NCBI GenBank assembly: GCA_027482225.1
Contig: JAIXWD010000007.1
Location: 310,001-374,000, forward strand
Origin: Bacteroidota bacterium
GTDB taxonomy: Bacteria; Bacteroidota; Bacteroidia; UKL13-3
Length of the DNA: 64,000 nt
Direction: 5' to 3'
Below, piece after piece: positions 19,366-27,981 of this stretch. The translations under genes and the position numbers were made by a program. The notes under the pieces were generated by a model. That model did no database searches. It had not been told where the DNA came from and worked only from the letters and a program-made list of their open reading frames with translations. Every line of letters starts with the position of its first letter. The first letter of the stretch is position 1.

Positions 19366-21759
19366 CTAAACCTTCAATGTAACCAAACTCACGCCATCGC
19401 CACCCAATTCAATGTGTTCATCAGTTACGTATGCTACTTGTTTGCAATTTTTTAAATACTCCCGTATCATTTTGCGCAATATCCCGTATCCTTTACCGTG
19501 CACAATACGCACATCTTTAAAACCTAATAAATAAGCATCATCAATATATTCTTGTAGTTTTTTTATGGCTTCTTCTCCCCTTGTACCTATAAGGTTTAAC
19601 TCGGTTTTAAAATTTTGCATGCGGCCATTTAAATCAAAACTGGTTAGCGATTGTTTCACCACTTTTTTATTTGATGCTGGCATCACCTCCAGTTTGTTTA
19701 CATCAACCCAACTTTGTAAATCGCCAAAACCAACCAAGGCTTTATTTTTCTTCAGTTCAAGTACTTGTCCATCTACAATTTGCCCATCAAGCCTAACCGT
19801 TGCACCAATTATTAATGGCAAATTGGCGTTGGTTATCTTTATTGGCTTTTTAGGTGCCGTTTCTTGGTGAACAGTGGTATCTTGTTTTAATTGATTTACT
19901 TCTTGCTTTATTTCACTTCGAACCTTTCTAATGGTATCTGTATCCGCTTTCTTTTCCCTTATTTCTCTGATGGTGTTTTCTATGCGGCTATTGGCTTCGC
20001 TAATAATTGCCAAGGCTTCTTGTTTGGCTTTGTTAATTAATTGCTTTTGGTTGGTTTCAATATCTGTTTTTAACTTCTCATACTCTTCCATCAACTGTTT
20101 AGTTTTGATGTCTTTTTCTTCAAACCGTTTCTTTAATTCGTTTACATGATTTTTTTCGCGCTCCAATTCAATCAACAAATCATCTAAACGTTTTTGTTTA
20201 TCGCCAACCTTGTTTCTGGCATAGCCTATTATGGCATCATTTAACCCAGTTTTTTGTGCAATTTCAAATGCATACGAACTACCGGGTTGTCCAATTTCTA
20301 GTTTGTATAATGGTTGTAATTGCTCTTGGTCAAAAAGCATGCGAGCATTAATTAAACCCTTGGCATTACCAGCAAAGTTTTTTAGGTTACTGTAATGGGT
20401 GTTTACCACACCAAAAGCCTGCTTAATGTTTAATCTGTTTAAAATAGCCTCAGCCAGTGGGCCACCAAATTGTGGGTCGGTTCCAGTTCCAAACTCGTCA
20501 ATTAAAAACAATGTTTTAGCATCGGCAAACTCGGTAAAGTACTTCATATGCTTTAGGTGCGAACTATAAGTACTTAAATCGTTTTCAATACTTTGTTCAT
20601 CACCAATATCAACCATTAAATCGTTAAACACACTCATTTGCGAATGACTTTTACAAGGCACCAACAAACCACATTGTAACATGTACTGCACCAAACCAAT
20701 GGTTTTTAGCGCTACTGATTTACCGCCCGCATTAGGTCCCGAAATAACCAATATTCTGGCATCTCGGTTTAAATTTAAACTAAGTGGTATAACAGGTAAA
20801 CCTTGCTTTTGGTGATTCAATTTAAGCAATGGATGATAAGTATCAACCAAGTTTATAACAATGTGTTTACTTAGCATGGGCATATCAGCATCAAGCTCAA
20901 TGGCAAGTAGTGCCTTAGCCCTAATAAAATCAATAATACCCATGCGCTGCAAATATTTTTCCAACTCGGGTAGTACGGGTCTTAGTTTATCAGTAACTTC
21001 TATTAAAATGCGTTCGCGCTCGCGCTTATAGTGTATCTGCAACTCACGAATAATGTTGTTTGTTTCAAAAATCTCGGCAGGCTCTATATAAACCGTTTGT
21101 CCCGTTGCCGATTCATCATGAACCAAACCTGTAATTTGTCTTTTGTGTTCGGCTAAAATTGGCAATACCAAACGGCCATCACGCACGGTAATTCCGCTAT
21201 TAGCCAGCCAACCTTGAGCTTGCGCCTTATCAAATATCTGACTCATGCGTTTGCGCACTTCCTTTTCACGGTCTTGTATTTTAGCAGATATTTTTGATAG
21301 CTCTGGTGAAGCATTTGGCTTTAACAAACCTTCAATATCCAATATACGCTCTATGTATTTAACCACTTGTTGGTTGTATACAATGCCTGCAAATAAGGCC
21401 GCTGCATGAGGATATTTATCATTACGTTCTTCAAAATATTTGCATATGGCGGCAAAAGTTTGCATTAACAACCTAATTTGGTGTAACTCGTCTTCTACCA
21501 AAAAAGTTCCTTCAATAGCCGCTTTGCGCAAAAAAGGTTGTATGTTATAATAATGCTCAGCTGGAAATGGATTGTCTTCTGTTAGTATTCGTTTAAACTC
21601 TTGGGTTTGAAAAAGCATTTTTTCTACTATGTCAAATCTGTTGGCAAAACGCATTTTACCAACATACTCAACACCAACTTCGCTAATACACTTATTAATA
21701 AGTAACTGCTTTATCTGGTCAAACTCTAACTTTTGCTCAATATGTTTTGGGTATGGCAT
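19366..21759 (-). CDS. mutS2: MutS2 family ATPase with Smr endonuclease domain
   Basis: 797 residues. N-terminal MutS core/clamp helices, then the ATPase with Walker A GPNAGGKSVALKTIG, Walker B region TLFLIDEFGTGTDP and NTHYSNLK. A long charged coiled coil follows (about 500-620, rich in E/K). The C-terminal Smr domain has LNLIGTRGEEA and HGKGYGILRKMI. MutS2 acts on branched DNA or stalled ribosomes depending on species, not in mismatch repair. The start overlaps the stop of the DUF4296 gene by 1 nt (TAATG), so the two are translationally coupled. Confidence 0.95.
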   Translation of the reverse strand: MPYPKHIEQKLEFDQIKQLLINKCISEVGVEYVGKMRFANRFDIVEKMLFQTQEFKRILTEDNPFPAEHYYNIQPFLRKAAIEGTFLVEDELHQIRLLMQTFAAICKYFEERNDKYPHAAALFAGIVYNQQVVKYIERILDIEGLLKPNASPELSKISAKIQDREKEVRKRMSQIFDKAQAQGWLANSGITVRDGRLVLPILAEHKRQITGLVHDESATGQTVYIEPAEIFETNNIIRELQIHYKRERERILIEVTDKLRPVLPELEKYLQRMGIIDFIRAKALLAIELDADMPMLSKHIVINLVDTYHPLLKLNHQKQGLPVIPLSLNLNRDARILVISGPNAGGKSVALKTIGLVQYMLQCGLLVPCKSHSQMSVFNDLMVDIGDEQSIENDLSTYSSHLKHMKYFTEFADAKTLFLIDEFGTGTDPQFGGPLAEAILNRLNIKQAFGVVNTHYSNLKNFAGNAKGLINARMLFDQEQLQPLYKLEIGQPGSSYAFEIAQKTGLNDAIIGYARNKVGDKQKRLDDLLIELEREKNHVNELKKRFEEKDIKTKQLMEEYEKLKTDIETNQKQLINKAKQEALAIISEANSRIENTIREIREKKADTDTIRKVRSEIKQEVNQLKQDTTVHQETAPKKPIKITNANLPLIIGATVRLDGQIVDGQVLELKKNKALVGFGDLQSWVDVNKLEVMPASNKKVVKQSLTSFDLNGRMQNFKTELNLIGTRGEEAIKKLQEYIDDAYLLGFKDVRIVHGKGYGILRKMIREYLKNCKQVAYVTDEHIELGGDGVSLVTLKV

Positions 21760-22106
21760 TATTTTCTTAAAATACTTTCTTGTACACTTAGTCGCTCAAT
21801 AATTTTATTGTACACACTATCTAACACCATAGGGTTATTGGTGTAATATTGGTAACTTAATTTAAACGCTTCTTGGTTGGTATTGTGTTTTTTATAAATC
21901 TGTTCATATAAACCTAAAGCCATTCTTGCTGTGGTATCGCCTCCTTTAGGCTCCGTAATTAAAAGGCCCTCGGCCAAATGCATATCATACAAAATAGCTT
22001 CCATTTGTTGTTGTGTTAACACGTTGGCGGGCAATTGGTTTTGGTTTGAGTTTGAACAAGCCGAAAACATTACTGCACAAATTGCTATGAAAAGATATTT
22101 TTGCAT
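21759..22106 (-). CDS. DUF4296 lipoprotein
   Basis: 115 residues. Lipoprotein signal MQKYLFIAICAVMFSAC (lipobox FSAC, Cys17). The body QQMEAILYDMHLAEGLL followed by YEQIYKKHNTNQEAFKLSYQYYTNNPMVLDSVYNKIIE at the C-terminus fits the DUF4296 family, small Bacteroidota lipoproteins of unknown function. Its stop overlaps the mutS2 start. It is divergent from the PLP protein with a 17-nt gap, so the two promoters must lie inside each other's coding regions. Confidence 0.8.
   Translation of the reverse strand: MQKYLFIAICAVMFSACSNSNQNQLPANVLTQQQMEAILYDMHLAEGLLITEPKGGDTTARMALGLYEQIYKKHNTNQEAFKLSYQYYTNNPMVLDSVYNKIIERLSVQESILRK
22096..22103 (+). promoter_or_regulatory. -7 element (TATTTTTG) for the PLP homeostasis gene
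   Basis: Exact TAnnTTTG match 21 nt before the ATG at 22124. It lies inside the first codons of the divergent DUF4296 gene, as the 17-nt intergenic gap requires. Confidence 0.45.
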
Positions 22107-22123
22107 GATAGATTGTTTAAATT

Positions 22124-22795
22124 ATGATAGCTGCAAATATTGAAAAAATAAGGCAACAAATACCGAGCCATGTAAAACTTATTGCGGTAAGTAAAACAAA
22201 GCCCATTGAAATGTTGCACGAAGCATATGCAGCGCAACAACGTGCTTTTGGCGAAAATAAGGTACAAGAAGTGGTAAATAAATACCCACTTATGCCATTA
22301 GATACCGAGTGGCATTTAATTGGCCACTTGCAAACCAATAAGGTAAAATACATTGCACCGTTTATTCACTTAATACATGCCGTTGATAGCATTAAATTGC
22401 TTGAAACCATTAATAAAGAAGCACTTAAAAACAACAGAGTAATAAATGTATTGTTGCAAGTGTACATTGCAAAAGAAGAAACAAAGTTTGGTTTAAGTAA
22501 TGAAGAAGTGTTAGAATTGTTAACTTACGCAAATGAACATCAACTTAACAATATCAATATTTGCGGATTGATGGGCATGGCCACATACACAGAAAACAAA
22601 CAACAAATTGAACAAGAATTTGAAAACTTGCATCAATTTTTTAATGCCATCAAATTACAAATAGAGCGTTACCCAGTGTTAAAAAAGGAAACCTTTATTG
22701 AATTAAGCATGGGCATGAGCAGCGATTATGAATTAGCCATAAAACACGGATCAACCATGATAAGAGTAGGAAGCAATATATTTGGCGAAAGATGA
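22124..22795 (+). CDS. YggS/PLPBP family pyridoxal-phosphate homeostasis protein
   Basis: 223 residues, family length. Binds PLP and buffers vitamin B6 and amino-acid pools; no enzymatic activity is known. The PLP lysine lies in KLIAVSKTKP near the N-terminus. Other family motifs are FGENKVQEVVNKY, EWHLIGHLQTNKVKYI, GLMGMAT, LSMGMSSDYELAIKHGSTMIRVGSNIFG. Divergent from the DUF4296-mutS2 pair. Very high confidence on the family. Confidence 0.95.
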   Translation: MIAANIEKIRQQIPSHVKLIAVSKTKPIEMLHEAYAAQQRAFGENKVQEVVNKYPLMPLDTEWHLIGHLQTNKVKYIAPFIHLIHAVDSIKLLETINKEALKNNRVINVLLQVYIAKEETKFGLSNEEVLELLTYANEHQLNNINICGLMGMATYTENKQQIEQEFENLHQFFNAIKLQIERYPVLKKETFIELSMGMSSDYELAIKHGSTMIRVGSNIFGER

Positions 22796-22834
22796 GTTGT
22801 AGGCAATGTTAAAATTAGATACGCTGAACTGCGT

Positions 22835-22877
22835 TTCGAAATACCGAATTATGAATATTGAATGCCGAACATCGAAG
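22835..22877. repeat. Degenerate 7-nt-period GAA repeat
   Basis: GAA recurs at 22838, 22846, 22853, 22860, 22867 and 22874, spaced 8, 7, 7, 7 and 7 nt, mostly preceded by C or T (units like TACCGAA, TATTGAA, TGCCGAA, CATCGAA). The same unit occurs at 57041-57055. It lies between two convergent-free plus-strand genes and has no coding potential. Confidence 0.6.
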
Positions 22878-23002
22878 TTTTAATTTGCGTTAATAATGAA
22901 CTAAACCTCAAAAAAAGTACGTAACAATTAGAATTTGAAAATCAATCAACATACAAACGAAAATCAAGCGTCTTCCTTTGAAGGAAAATAAGAGATGGAT
23001 GT

Positions 23003-23062
23003 TAAACCATGAACAATAAACCACAAACTTTAAACGAATAAACTAACAACTAAACCATGAAC
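23003..23062 (+). repeat. 12-bp direct repeat TAAACCATGAAC spanning the pepT start
   Basis: Identical copies at 23003-23014 and 23051-23062, 48 nt apart. The second includes the pepT start codon; the first carries an ATG that opens only a 10-codon frame. Confidence 0.5.
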
Positions 23063-24289
23063 TATACAGTAGCTGAGCGCTTAATGCGTTATGTGCAAAT
23101 TGATACGGAAGCAGATCCAGAATCAAATAGTACACCGTCATCATTAAAACAAAAAAACTTAAGTACACTTTTGGTTGAAGAACTAAAAGCCATGGGCATT
23201 AACGATGCCGAAATGGATGAGTTTGGTTATGTGTATGCCACAGTAAAATCAAACATAGATAACAAAGTACCAACCGTTTGTTTTTGTAGCCATATTGATA
23301 CAGCACCCGATTGCAGTGGCAAAGATGTGAAACCTATTTTGCATAAAAATTGGGATGGAAGTGATCTTGTTTTACCTGACGATAACACACAGGTTTTAAG
23401 TAAAACAAATCATCCTTATTTGAATGAGCGTATTGGCGATGATATCATAACAGCAAGCGGTAAAACATTACTAGGTGCAGATGATAAAGCAGGTATAGCC
23501 ATTATTATGAATCTGGCGCAAGTATTACAAGAAAACCCCGAAATTAAACATGGTGATATCAGAATTTTATTTACCCCAGATGAAGAAATTGGCAGAGGCG
23601 TAGATAAAGTAGATATGAAAAAACTAAATGCCGATTTCGGTTATACACTTGATGGTGGCGAACGCGGACATTTAGAAGGCGAAAACTTTAGTGCAGATTC
23701 ATGTACCATTATTTTTAATGGTATAAGTGCACACCCCGGTTACGCAAAAGGCAAAATGGTAAACTCACAAAAAGTGGCTGCGTATTTTATTAACAGTTTA
23801 CCAAGCAATAAACTTGCACCTGAGGTTACTGATGGTTACGAAGGTTTTGTTCATCCAGTTGCGGTAAGTGGCGGATTAGAGCAAACCAAAGTACAATTTA
23901 TCATCCGCGATTTCGTAACGGCTAAATTAGCTGAGCACGAAAACATGTTACATGAATTGGCCCAAAAAGCAGTTGATGTATTTCCTGGTGCACGTTTTGA
24001 GTTTGCAGTAAAAGAACAATACCGCAACATGAAAGAAATTTTGGACGGACAACCACATGTGATGCTAATTGCTGAGCAAGCATACAAAAATGCAGGCCTA
24101 AACCCTAATATTACCAATATTAGAGGAGGAACAGATGGTAGCAGACTTAGTTTTATGGGCTTACCATGCCCTAATATTTTTACAGGCGAAATGGCCATAC
24201 ACAGTAAATTAGAATATGTGAGTGTACAAGACATGCAAAAAGCAGTTGATGTGTGTATAGAAATATCGAAAATTATTTCAACGCATTAA
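23057..24289 (+). CDS. pepT: Peptidase T (tripeptide aminopeptidase, M20B)
   Basis: 410 residues, the usual length. Removes N-terminal residues from tripeptides in the cytoplasm using two zinc ions. Metal and catalytic motifs are in order: SHIDTAPD, LGADDKAGIA, TPDEEIGRG, YTLDGGERGHLEGENF and EMAIHSKLEYVS. The dimerisation domain in the middle carries the IRGGTDGSRLSF loop region. Stands alone between the PLP gene and the broken MarR gene, with a hairpin just after its stop. Confidence 0.95.
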   Translation: MNYTVAERLMRYVQIDTEADPESNSTPSSLKQKNLSTLLVEELKAMGINDAEMDEFGYVYATVKSNIDNKVPTVCFCSHIDTAPDCSGKDVKPILHKNWDGSDLVLPDDNTQVLSKTNHPYLNERIGDDIITASGKTLLGADDKAGIAIIMNLAQVLQENPEIKHGDIRILFTPDEEIGRGVDKVDMKKLNADFGYTLDGGERGHLEGENFSADSCTIIFNGISAHPGYAKGKMVNSQKVAAYFINSLPSNKLAPEVTDGYEGFVHPVAVSGGLEQTKVQFIIRDFVTAKLAEHENMLHELAQKAVDVFPGARFEFAVKEQYRNMKEILDGQPHVMLIAEQAYKNAGLNPNITNIRGGTDGSRLSFMGLPCPNIFTGEMAIHSKLEYVSVQDMQKAVDVCIEISKIISTH

Positions 24290-24319
24290 AACATCAATTA
24301 CCTTTCTTAATATGTAACG

Positions 24320-24346
24320 AAAAAGTTGTTACCATGACAACTTTTT
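24320..24346 (+). terminator. Hairpin after pepT, terminator or operator
   Basis: AAAAAGTTGT (24320-24329) and ACAACTTTTT (24337-24346) are perfect inverted arms around TTACCATG, followed by a T-rich tract. As RNA it is a modest terminator 30 nt after pepT. As DNA it is a palindrome that covers the apparent start codon of the MarR-like gene at 24334, so an operator role is also possible. Confidence 0.5.
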
Positions 24347-24810
24347 CTATTTTTTTTATTATAGGATTAGACAATGATATCAAACAAAAGAAATTTGACA
24401 CCGAACAAGAAAAGGCAGCCATTAATATCCTATATACTGCAAGTTAGATTGAAGCCAGCAATCTCAAAAGATTAAAACCTCATGGCATTACACCTCAACA
24501 ATTTAATGTATTACGAATTTTACGTGGTTCACATCCCAAAAAGTTAATGTTGTATGATATTGCTTCACGCATGATTGACAAAAACTCAAATGCCACAAGA
24601 TTGTTAGAAAAATTAAGGGCAAACAATTTAGTTACCCGCGAACAATGTTCTGAAAACAGAAGACAAGTTGATATAAACATAACCCAAAAGGGGTTGAACC
24701 TTTTGACTGAGATAGACAATGAAAATGAAAAATGGTTAAAAACATTCAAAAACCTATCTAATAAGGAGTTTAAAAGCTTAAACACACTACTTGATAAACT
24801 AAGGGGATAA
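24334..24810 (+). pseudogene. MarR-family regulator interrupted by an in-frame TAG
   Basis: One frame of 158 codons reads DNDIKQKKF...INILYTAS, then TAG at 24445-24447, then IEASNLKRLKPHGITPQQFNVLRILRG and an intact winged helix (DKNSNATRLLEKLRANNLVTREQCSENRRQVDINITQKGL). The MarR relatives I know carry Trp where the stop falls (LYT.xW), so a single TGG to TAG change is the simplest cause. The first downstream in-frame ATG (24547) would give an 87-residue protein lacking the dimerisation helices. The apparent N-terminus (MTTFSIFFIIGL) is also unlike the family and overlaps a hairpin. Likely an inactive repressor of the adjacent pirin gene; a sequencing error is possible. Confidence 0.8.
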
Positions 24811-24825
24811 AATTTTATCCTAATA

Positions 24826-24856
24826 TTTGTATATACATATATTGTTTATACATTTG
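24826..24856 (+). promoter_or_regulatory. Promoter of pirin with palindrome TGTATATACA
   Basis: TTTG (24826-24829) and TACATTTG (24849-24856) are 19 nt apart, a complete Bacteroidota promoter 46 nt before the pirin ATG. The spacer begins with the perfect palindrome TGTATATACA (24828-24837), a plausible site for a MarR-type repressor. Confidence 0.65.
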
Positions 24857-24901
24857 TATGGAATTTGATTATAATAACCTATCAAGTTTTATTTAAAATA
24901 A

Positions 24902-25630
24902 ATGAAAACACTTATTCATAAAGCAGAAAATAGAGGCCATGCAAATCATGGTTGGCTTAACGCTAAACACTCATTTAGTTTTGCAAGTTGGTACGATCCC
25001 TCTAAAATACACTTTGGTGCATTGCGCGTTTTAAACGATGACGAAGTAGCACAAGGTATGGGCTTTGGCAAACATCCACATGATAACATGGAAATCATCA
25101 CTTTGGTGCAGGAAGGTTCATTAGAACATAAAGACAGTATGGGCAATGGAAGCATCATGAAACCTAATGATGTGCAAGTGATGAGTGCTGGTTCAGGAGT
25201 CTTTCACTCAGAAATGAACCCCGACAAAAATAACCCCGTTAAGTTGTTTCAAATTTGGGTTTTCCCCGATAAAGGAAATGTTACACCACGCTACTATCAA
25301 AAAACTTTCTTGCCTCAAGACAGAAAAAACAAATGGCAGGAAATTATCAAACCAGATACACAAGAAGAAGGCGATGCCATATTTATTCATCAACAAGCAT
25401 GGTTTAATTTAACCGATATAGATGCCAACAATGAAATGATGTATACCAATAAAAAAACAGCTAATGGTGCTTACGTATTTGTAATTGATGGGGAAGTTGA
25501 AGTTAATGGAGAAAAGCTAGAAAGAAGAGATGCAATGGGCATTACAGATTATACGAATTTTAATATCAAAGCGCTCTCCAATGCACGCATTTTGGTAATG
25601 GATTTACCTATGATTGAATTGGAATACTAA
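24902..25630 (+). CDS. Pirin-family bicupin protein
   Basis: 242 residues, YhhW/pirin type. The N-terminal cupin has metal ligands in FGKHPHDNMEIIT and the GSGVFHSEMN motif (three His and one Glu). The conserved opening is GWLNAKHSFSFASWYDP. The C-terminal cupin is degenerate. Bacterial pirins bind Fe or Ni and some have quercetinase or redox-regulatory activity; the role here is unknown. It lies just downstream of the broken MarR gene, a common pairing, and may be constitutively expressed as a result (inference). Confidence 0.92.
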   Translation: MKTLIHKAENRGHANHGWLNAKHSFSFASWYDPSKIHFGALRVLNDDEVAQGMGFGKHPHDNMEIITLVQEGSLEHKDSMGNGSIMKPNDVQVMSAGSGVFHSEMNPDKNNPVKLFQIWVFPDKGNVTPRYYQKTFLPQDRKNKWQEIIKPDTQEEGDAIFIHQQAWFNLTDIDANNEMMYTNKKTANGAYVFVIDGEVEVNGEKLERRDAMGITDYTNFNIKALSNARILVMDLPMIELEY

Positions 25631-25797
25631 ACAATATTTGCCCTACAGCAGTAAATTAAATTGATAAATGTACTCTCTTATTAATTAGTAAAAAATTACA
25701 AGTTAACATTCGTTATTAATATTTATGTTAGTTAGAATGAAATTGGGAGAAAAATTCAATTCAGTTGAAAATCTAAATTGTACCGTTACTTTTAAAT

Positions 25798-26427
25798 ATG
25801 GAAAAAGATAAAATAATTTACGTTACAGACCCAATGTGTGGTTGGTGTTTTGGTTTTGGAAAAGTAATGGGTGAATTTTATTCAGCATTTAAAGACACAT
25901 TTGAATTTGATGTTGTATGTGGTGGTATGGTAGTTGGTGATAGAGAAGGACCAATTGGAGATTTTGCAGACTACATACTTGGTGCATACAAAAAAGTGGA
26001 AGAATATTCGGGTATGCTATACGGTCAACCTTATCTTGATCAATTAAAAACAAAAACACTCTGGTCATCCTCCATTAAACCATCCATTGCTATAGAAACA
26101 TTTAAACAATTTAGCCCTAAAGAAATAGTTGCATTTTCGCACGCGGTTCAAATAGCCTATTTTGTTGAAGGAAAAGATTTGAGAGATGAAGAAGTTTATA
26201 AGAAACTAATTAAACCATATGGTATTAACGAAGCTGAGTTTATTGAAAAATTAAACAGCGAAGAAATGCGCAAACAAACCAATGATTGTTTTCAAACCAC
26301 AGCAAACTGGGGGGTAACCGGGTACCCAATGGTTATTTTAGTACGTAATAATAAATACTATGCCATTGCAAAAGGCTTTACCGATTTAGAAACATTAAAA
26401 AAAACTGCTGCGTCTGTCGTTGAATAA
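25798..26427 (+). CDS. Cytoplasmic DsbA-like thioredoxin-fold oxidoreductase
   Basis: 209 residues. The active site CGWC is near the N-terminus (VTDPMCGWCFGFG), with an inserted helical domain and the cis-Pro loop VTGYPMVIL. No signal peptide, so it acts in the cytoplasm, like the FrnE/YwbO branch of DsbA relatives. The second Cys of a typical CxxC is present, so it should be redox active. A near-consensus promoter (TTG at 25764, TACTTTTA at 25787) ends 3-4 nt before the ATG. Confidence 0.85.
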   Translation: MEKDKIIYVTDPMCGWCFGFGKVMGEFYSAFKDTFEFDVVCGGMVVGDREGPIGDFADYILGAYKKVEEYSGMLYGQPYLDQLKTKTLWSSSIKPSIAIETFKQFSPKEIVAFSHAVQIAYFVEGKDLRDEEVYKKLIKPYGINEAEFIEKLNSEEMRKQTNDCFQTTANWGVTGYPMVILVRNNKYYAIAKGFTDLETLKKTAASVVE

Positions 26428-26515
26428 CACTAGATAGTACCTAAATATACTTGTGTTAATTTCACATCACTTGAAGTTGTGAACAAAACCCGAGCAAACA
26501 TTTTAAAAGGCAATG

Positions 26516-26523
26516 TATTTTTG
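26516..26523 (+). promoter_or_regulatory. -7 element (TATTTTTG) for ogt
   Basis: Exact TAnnTTTG match ending 5 nt before the ATG at 26528. It overlaps the region of a possible upstream ATG (26513), which would therefore not be transcribed. Confidence 0.5.
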
Positions 26524-26527
26524 CAAC

Positions 26528-27022
26528 ATGAAAATCGTTGCCTTTCCTTTTATAGATGTTTTTTTATCTCCCATAGGTAAAATAGTCATTAAGGCTACTA
26601 AAACGCATATTCATCAAATTTACTTCGATGACGAATTTTCTTCTGTAATTAATGAATCGGCACTAACAAAAAAAACCATACAACAATTGACTGAATTTTT
26701 TGAAGGCAAAAGAAAACATTTTGATTTACCCTTAATGCAAGAAGGTACTGCATTTCAGCAACAAGTATGGCAACAAATTTTATTGGTGCCTTATGGCGAA
26801 ACCATTAGCTACTTAGAATTGTCACAAAAGTTTAATGACGAAAATTTAGTAAGAGCAGTAGCAAGTGCAAATGCGAAAAACAGATTGGCCATTGTAGTTC
26901 CTTGCCACAGAATTGTTGCAGCCAATGGAGAACTCACTGGTTACGCATGGGGCCTAAAAAGAAAAAGTGTATTGTTAGATTTTGAAGCTAAAAATAGTGG
27001 CAAAAAACTCTCGTTGTTTTAA
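26528..27022 (+). CDS. ogt: Methylated-DNA-protein-cysteine methyltransferase
   Basis: 164 residues from the ATG at 26528, preferred because a -7 element lies between it and the alternative at 26513. Repairs O6-methylguanine by stoichiometric transfer of the methyl group to its active cysteine. That cysteine is in VVPCHRIVAANGELTGYAWG, and the DNA-binding HTH precedes it (FQQQVWQQILLVPYGETISYLELSQKF, VRAVASANAKN). The N-terminal RNase-H-like domain covers about the first 75 residues. Suicide repair protein, cytoplasmic. Confidence 0.94.
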   Translation: MKIVAFPFIDVFLSPIGKIVIKATKTHIHQIYFDDEFSSVINESALTKKTIQQLTEFFEGKRKHFDLPLMQEGTAFQQQVWQQILLVPYGETISYLELSQKFNDENLVRAVASANAKNRLAIVVPCHRIVAANGELTGYAWGLKRKSVLLDFEAKNSGKKLSLF

Positions 27023-27520
27023 TTATTTATACATGCTTTTTAAACGCTCCACAATCTGAAAAACAGCAGGACAAACCCCTGTATTGTTGAGTGTCTCTTT
27101 AAAAATAGTGTGTATTTTGCTTTGGTTGGTATGCGGGTATTCTCTGCAAGCTTGTGGCCGATAGTCGTATACAGCGCAATAATTATCAATGCCTAAAAAT
27201 ACACAAGGTACTTTTTGTAAAACATAATCATTGTCTTCATCAACACGCAAATATTTTACTATAAACTGTTGAGGAGTTATTTTTAAATGCTTACTTAATA
27301 CTTTAATATCACGCTGTGTAAAAAGTGGACCTGTTGTTTTGCAACAATTAGCACAAGATAAACAATCAATTTTTTTAAATGCCGCATCATGCAATTTGTG
27401 TACGGTTTGATCAAAATCGCTGGGGCGTTGTTTTTTTATGCGCTCAAAAAACTTTTGGTTATCGTTACGCTTTGCTTGTGCTTGCTTTTTTAGTTCTGCT
27501 AAATCTATATTCATAAGCAT
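27023..27520 (-). CDS. YkgJ-type cysteine-cluster protein (putative Zn/Fe-binding)
   Basis: 165 residues. Eight-cysteine pattern typical of the UPF0153/YkgJ family: CLSCANCCKTTGPLFT, VPCVFLG.DNYCAVYDYRPQACREYPHT and a late Cys (VCPAVF). The function of the family is not established; it is thought to bind zinc or an Fe-S cluster. It starts directly after the RES toxin stop (a second ATG lies 6 nt further in), so it is the third gene of that toxin-antitoxin operon, an unusual placement. Confidence 0.82.
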   Translation of the reverse strand: MLMNIDLAELKKQAQAKRNDNQKFFERIKKQRPSDFDQTVHKLHDAAFKKIDCLSCANCCKTTGPLFTQRDIKVLSKHLKITPQQFIVKYLRVDEDNDYVLQKVPCVFLGIDNYCAVYDYRPQACREYPHTNQSKIHTIFKETLNNTGVCPAVFQIVERLKSMYK

Positions 27521-27976
27521 TTATTTCGCCAACCTATTATCAATAAAAAAAGGGTACGACTTTATAATTTCAACTTTATAAAAATCTTTATGATTAGGGT
27601 TGATGAGTAAATTAAACTCTTGCTTAACAATAGCACTTGGAACACGCAAAGCTAAAGTTGTATTTCTCTTAACAAATGCATCACCAAACGATTGCGTTAA
27701 ACTATTATGAGGATTCTCCATCCACCTATATGGCAACTGATTTTCTGAAACGATGTGAATAACGCTATCTGGAATCTCTAATTCAACTATATAAAAATCT
27801 TGTGGTATATATGTAAGTTGGATGTGTGCTGCAATTTCTAACAAAGCCAACGATCTATGTTGGCAAGCGTATACTAAAGGCACGCCAATATTGTTCCACC
27901 TACCACCAAATTTTTCTGCTCCAATTCCCTTTAAGTCGTCTTTAAAAGCCTTACGCGCCAATCGATATACAACCAT
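27521..27976 (-). CDS. RES-domain toxin
   Basis: 151 residues, the full RES domain. Conserved residues are visible: Arg5 in VYRL, the motif EKFGGRWNNIG with Arg26, VYACQHRSLALLEIAAH with Ser42 and Glu47. RES toxins degrade NAD+ (phosphorolysis in the MbcT branch), depleting the cell. It follows the antitoxin gene by 5 nt. Active-site residues are intact, so it should be functional if released from its partner. Confidence 0.9.
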   Translation of the reverse strand: MVVYRLARKAFKDDLKGIGAEKFGGRWNNIGVPLVYACQHRSLALLEIAAHIQLTYIPQDFYIVELEIPDSVIHIVSENQLPYRWMENPHNSLTQSFGDAFVKRNTTLALRVPSAIVKQEFNLLINPNHKDFYKVEIIKSYPFFIDNRLAK

Positions 27977-27981
27977 AATTA

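Noticed and set aside
24253-24447. 64-residue gene starting inside pepT
   Set aside because: Its 3' half is the N-terminal piece of the broken MarR frame and its 5' part overlaps pepT out of frame.
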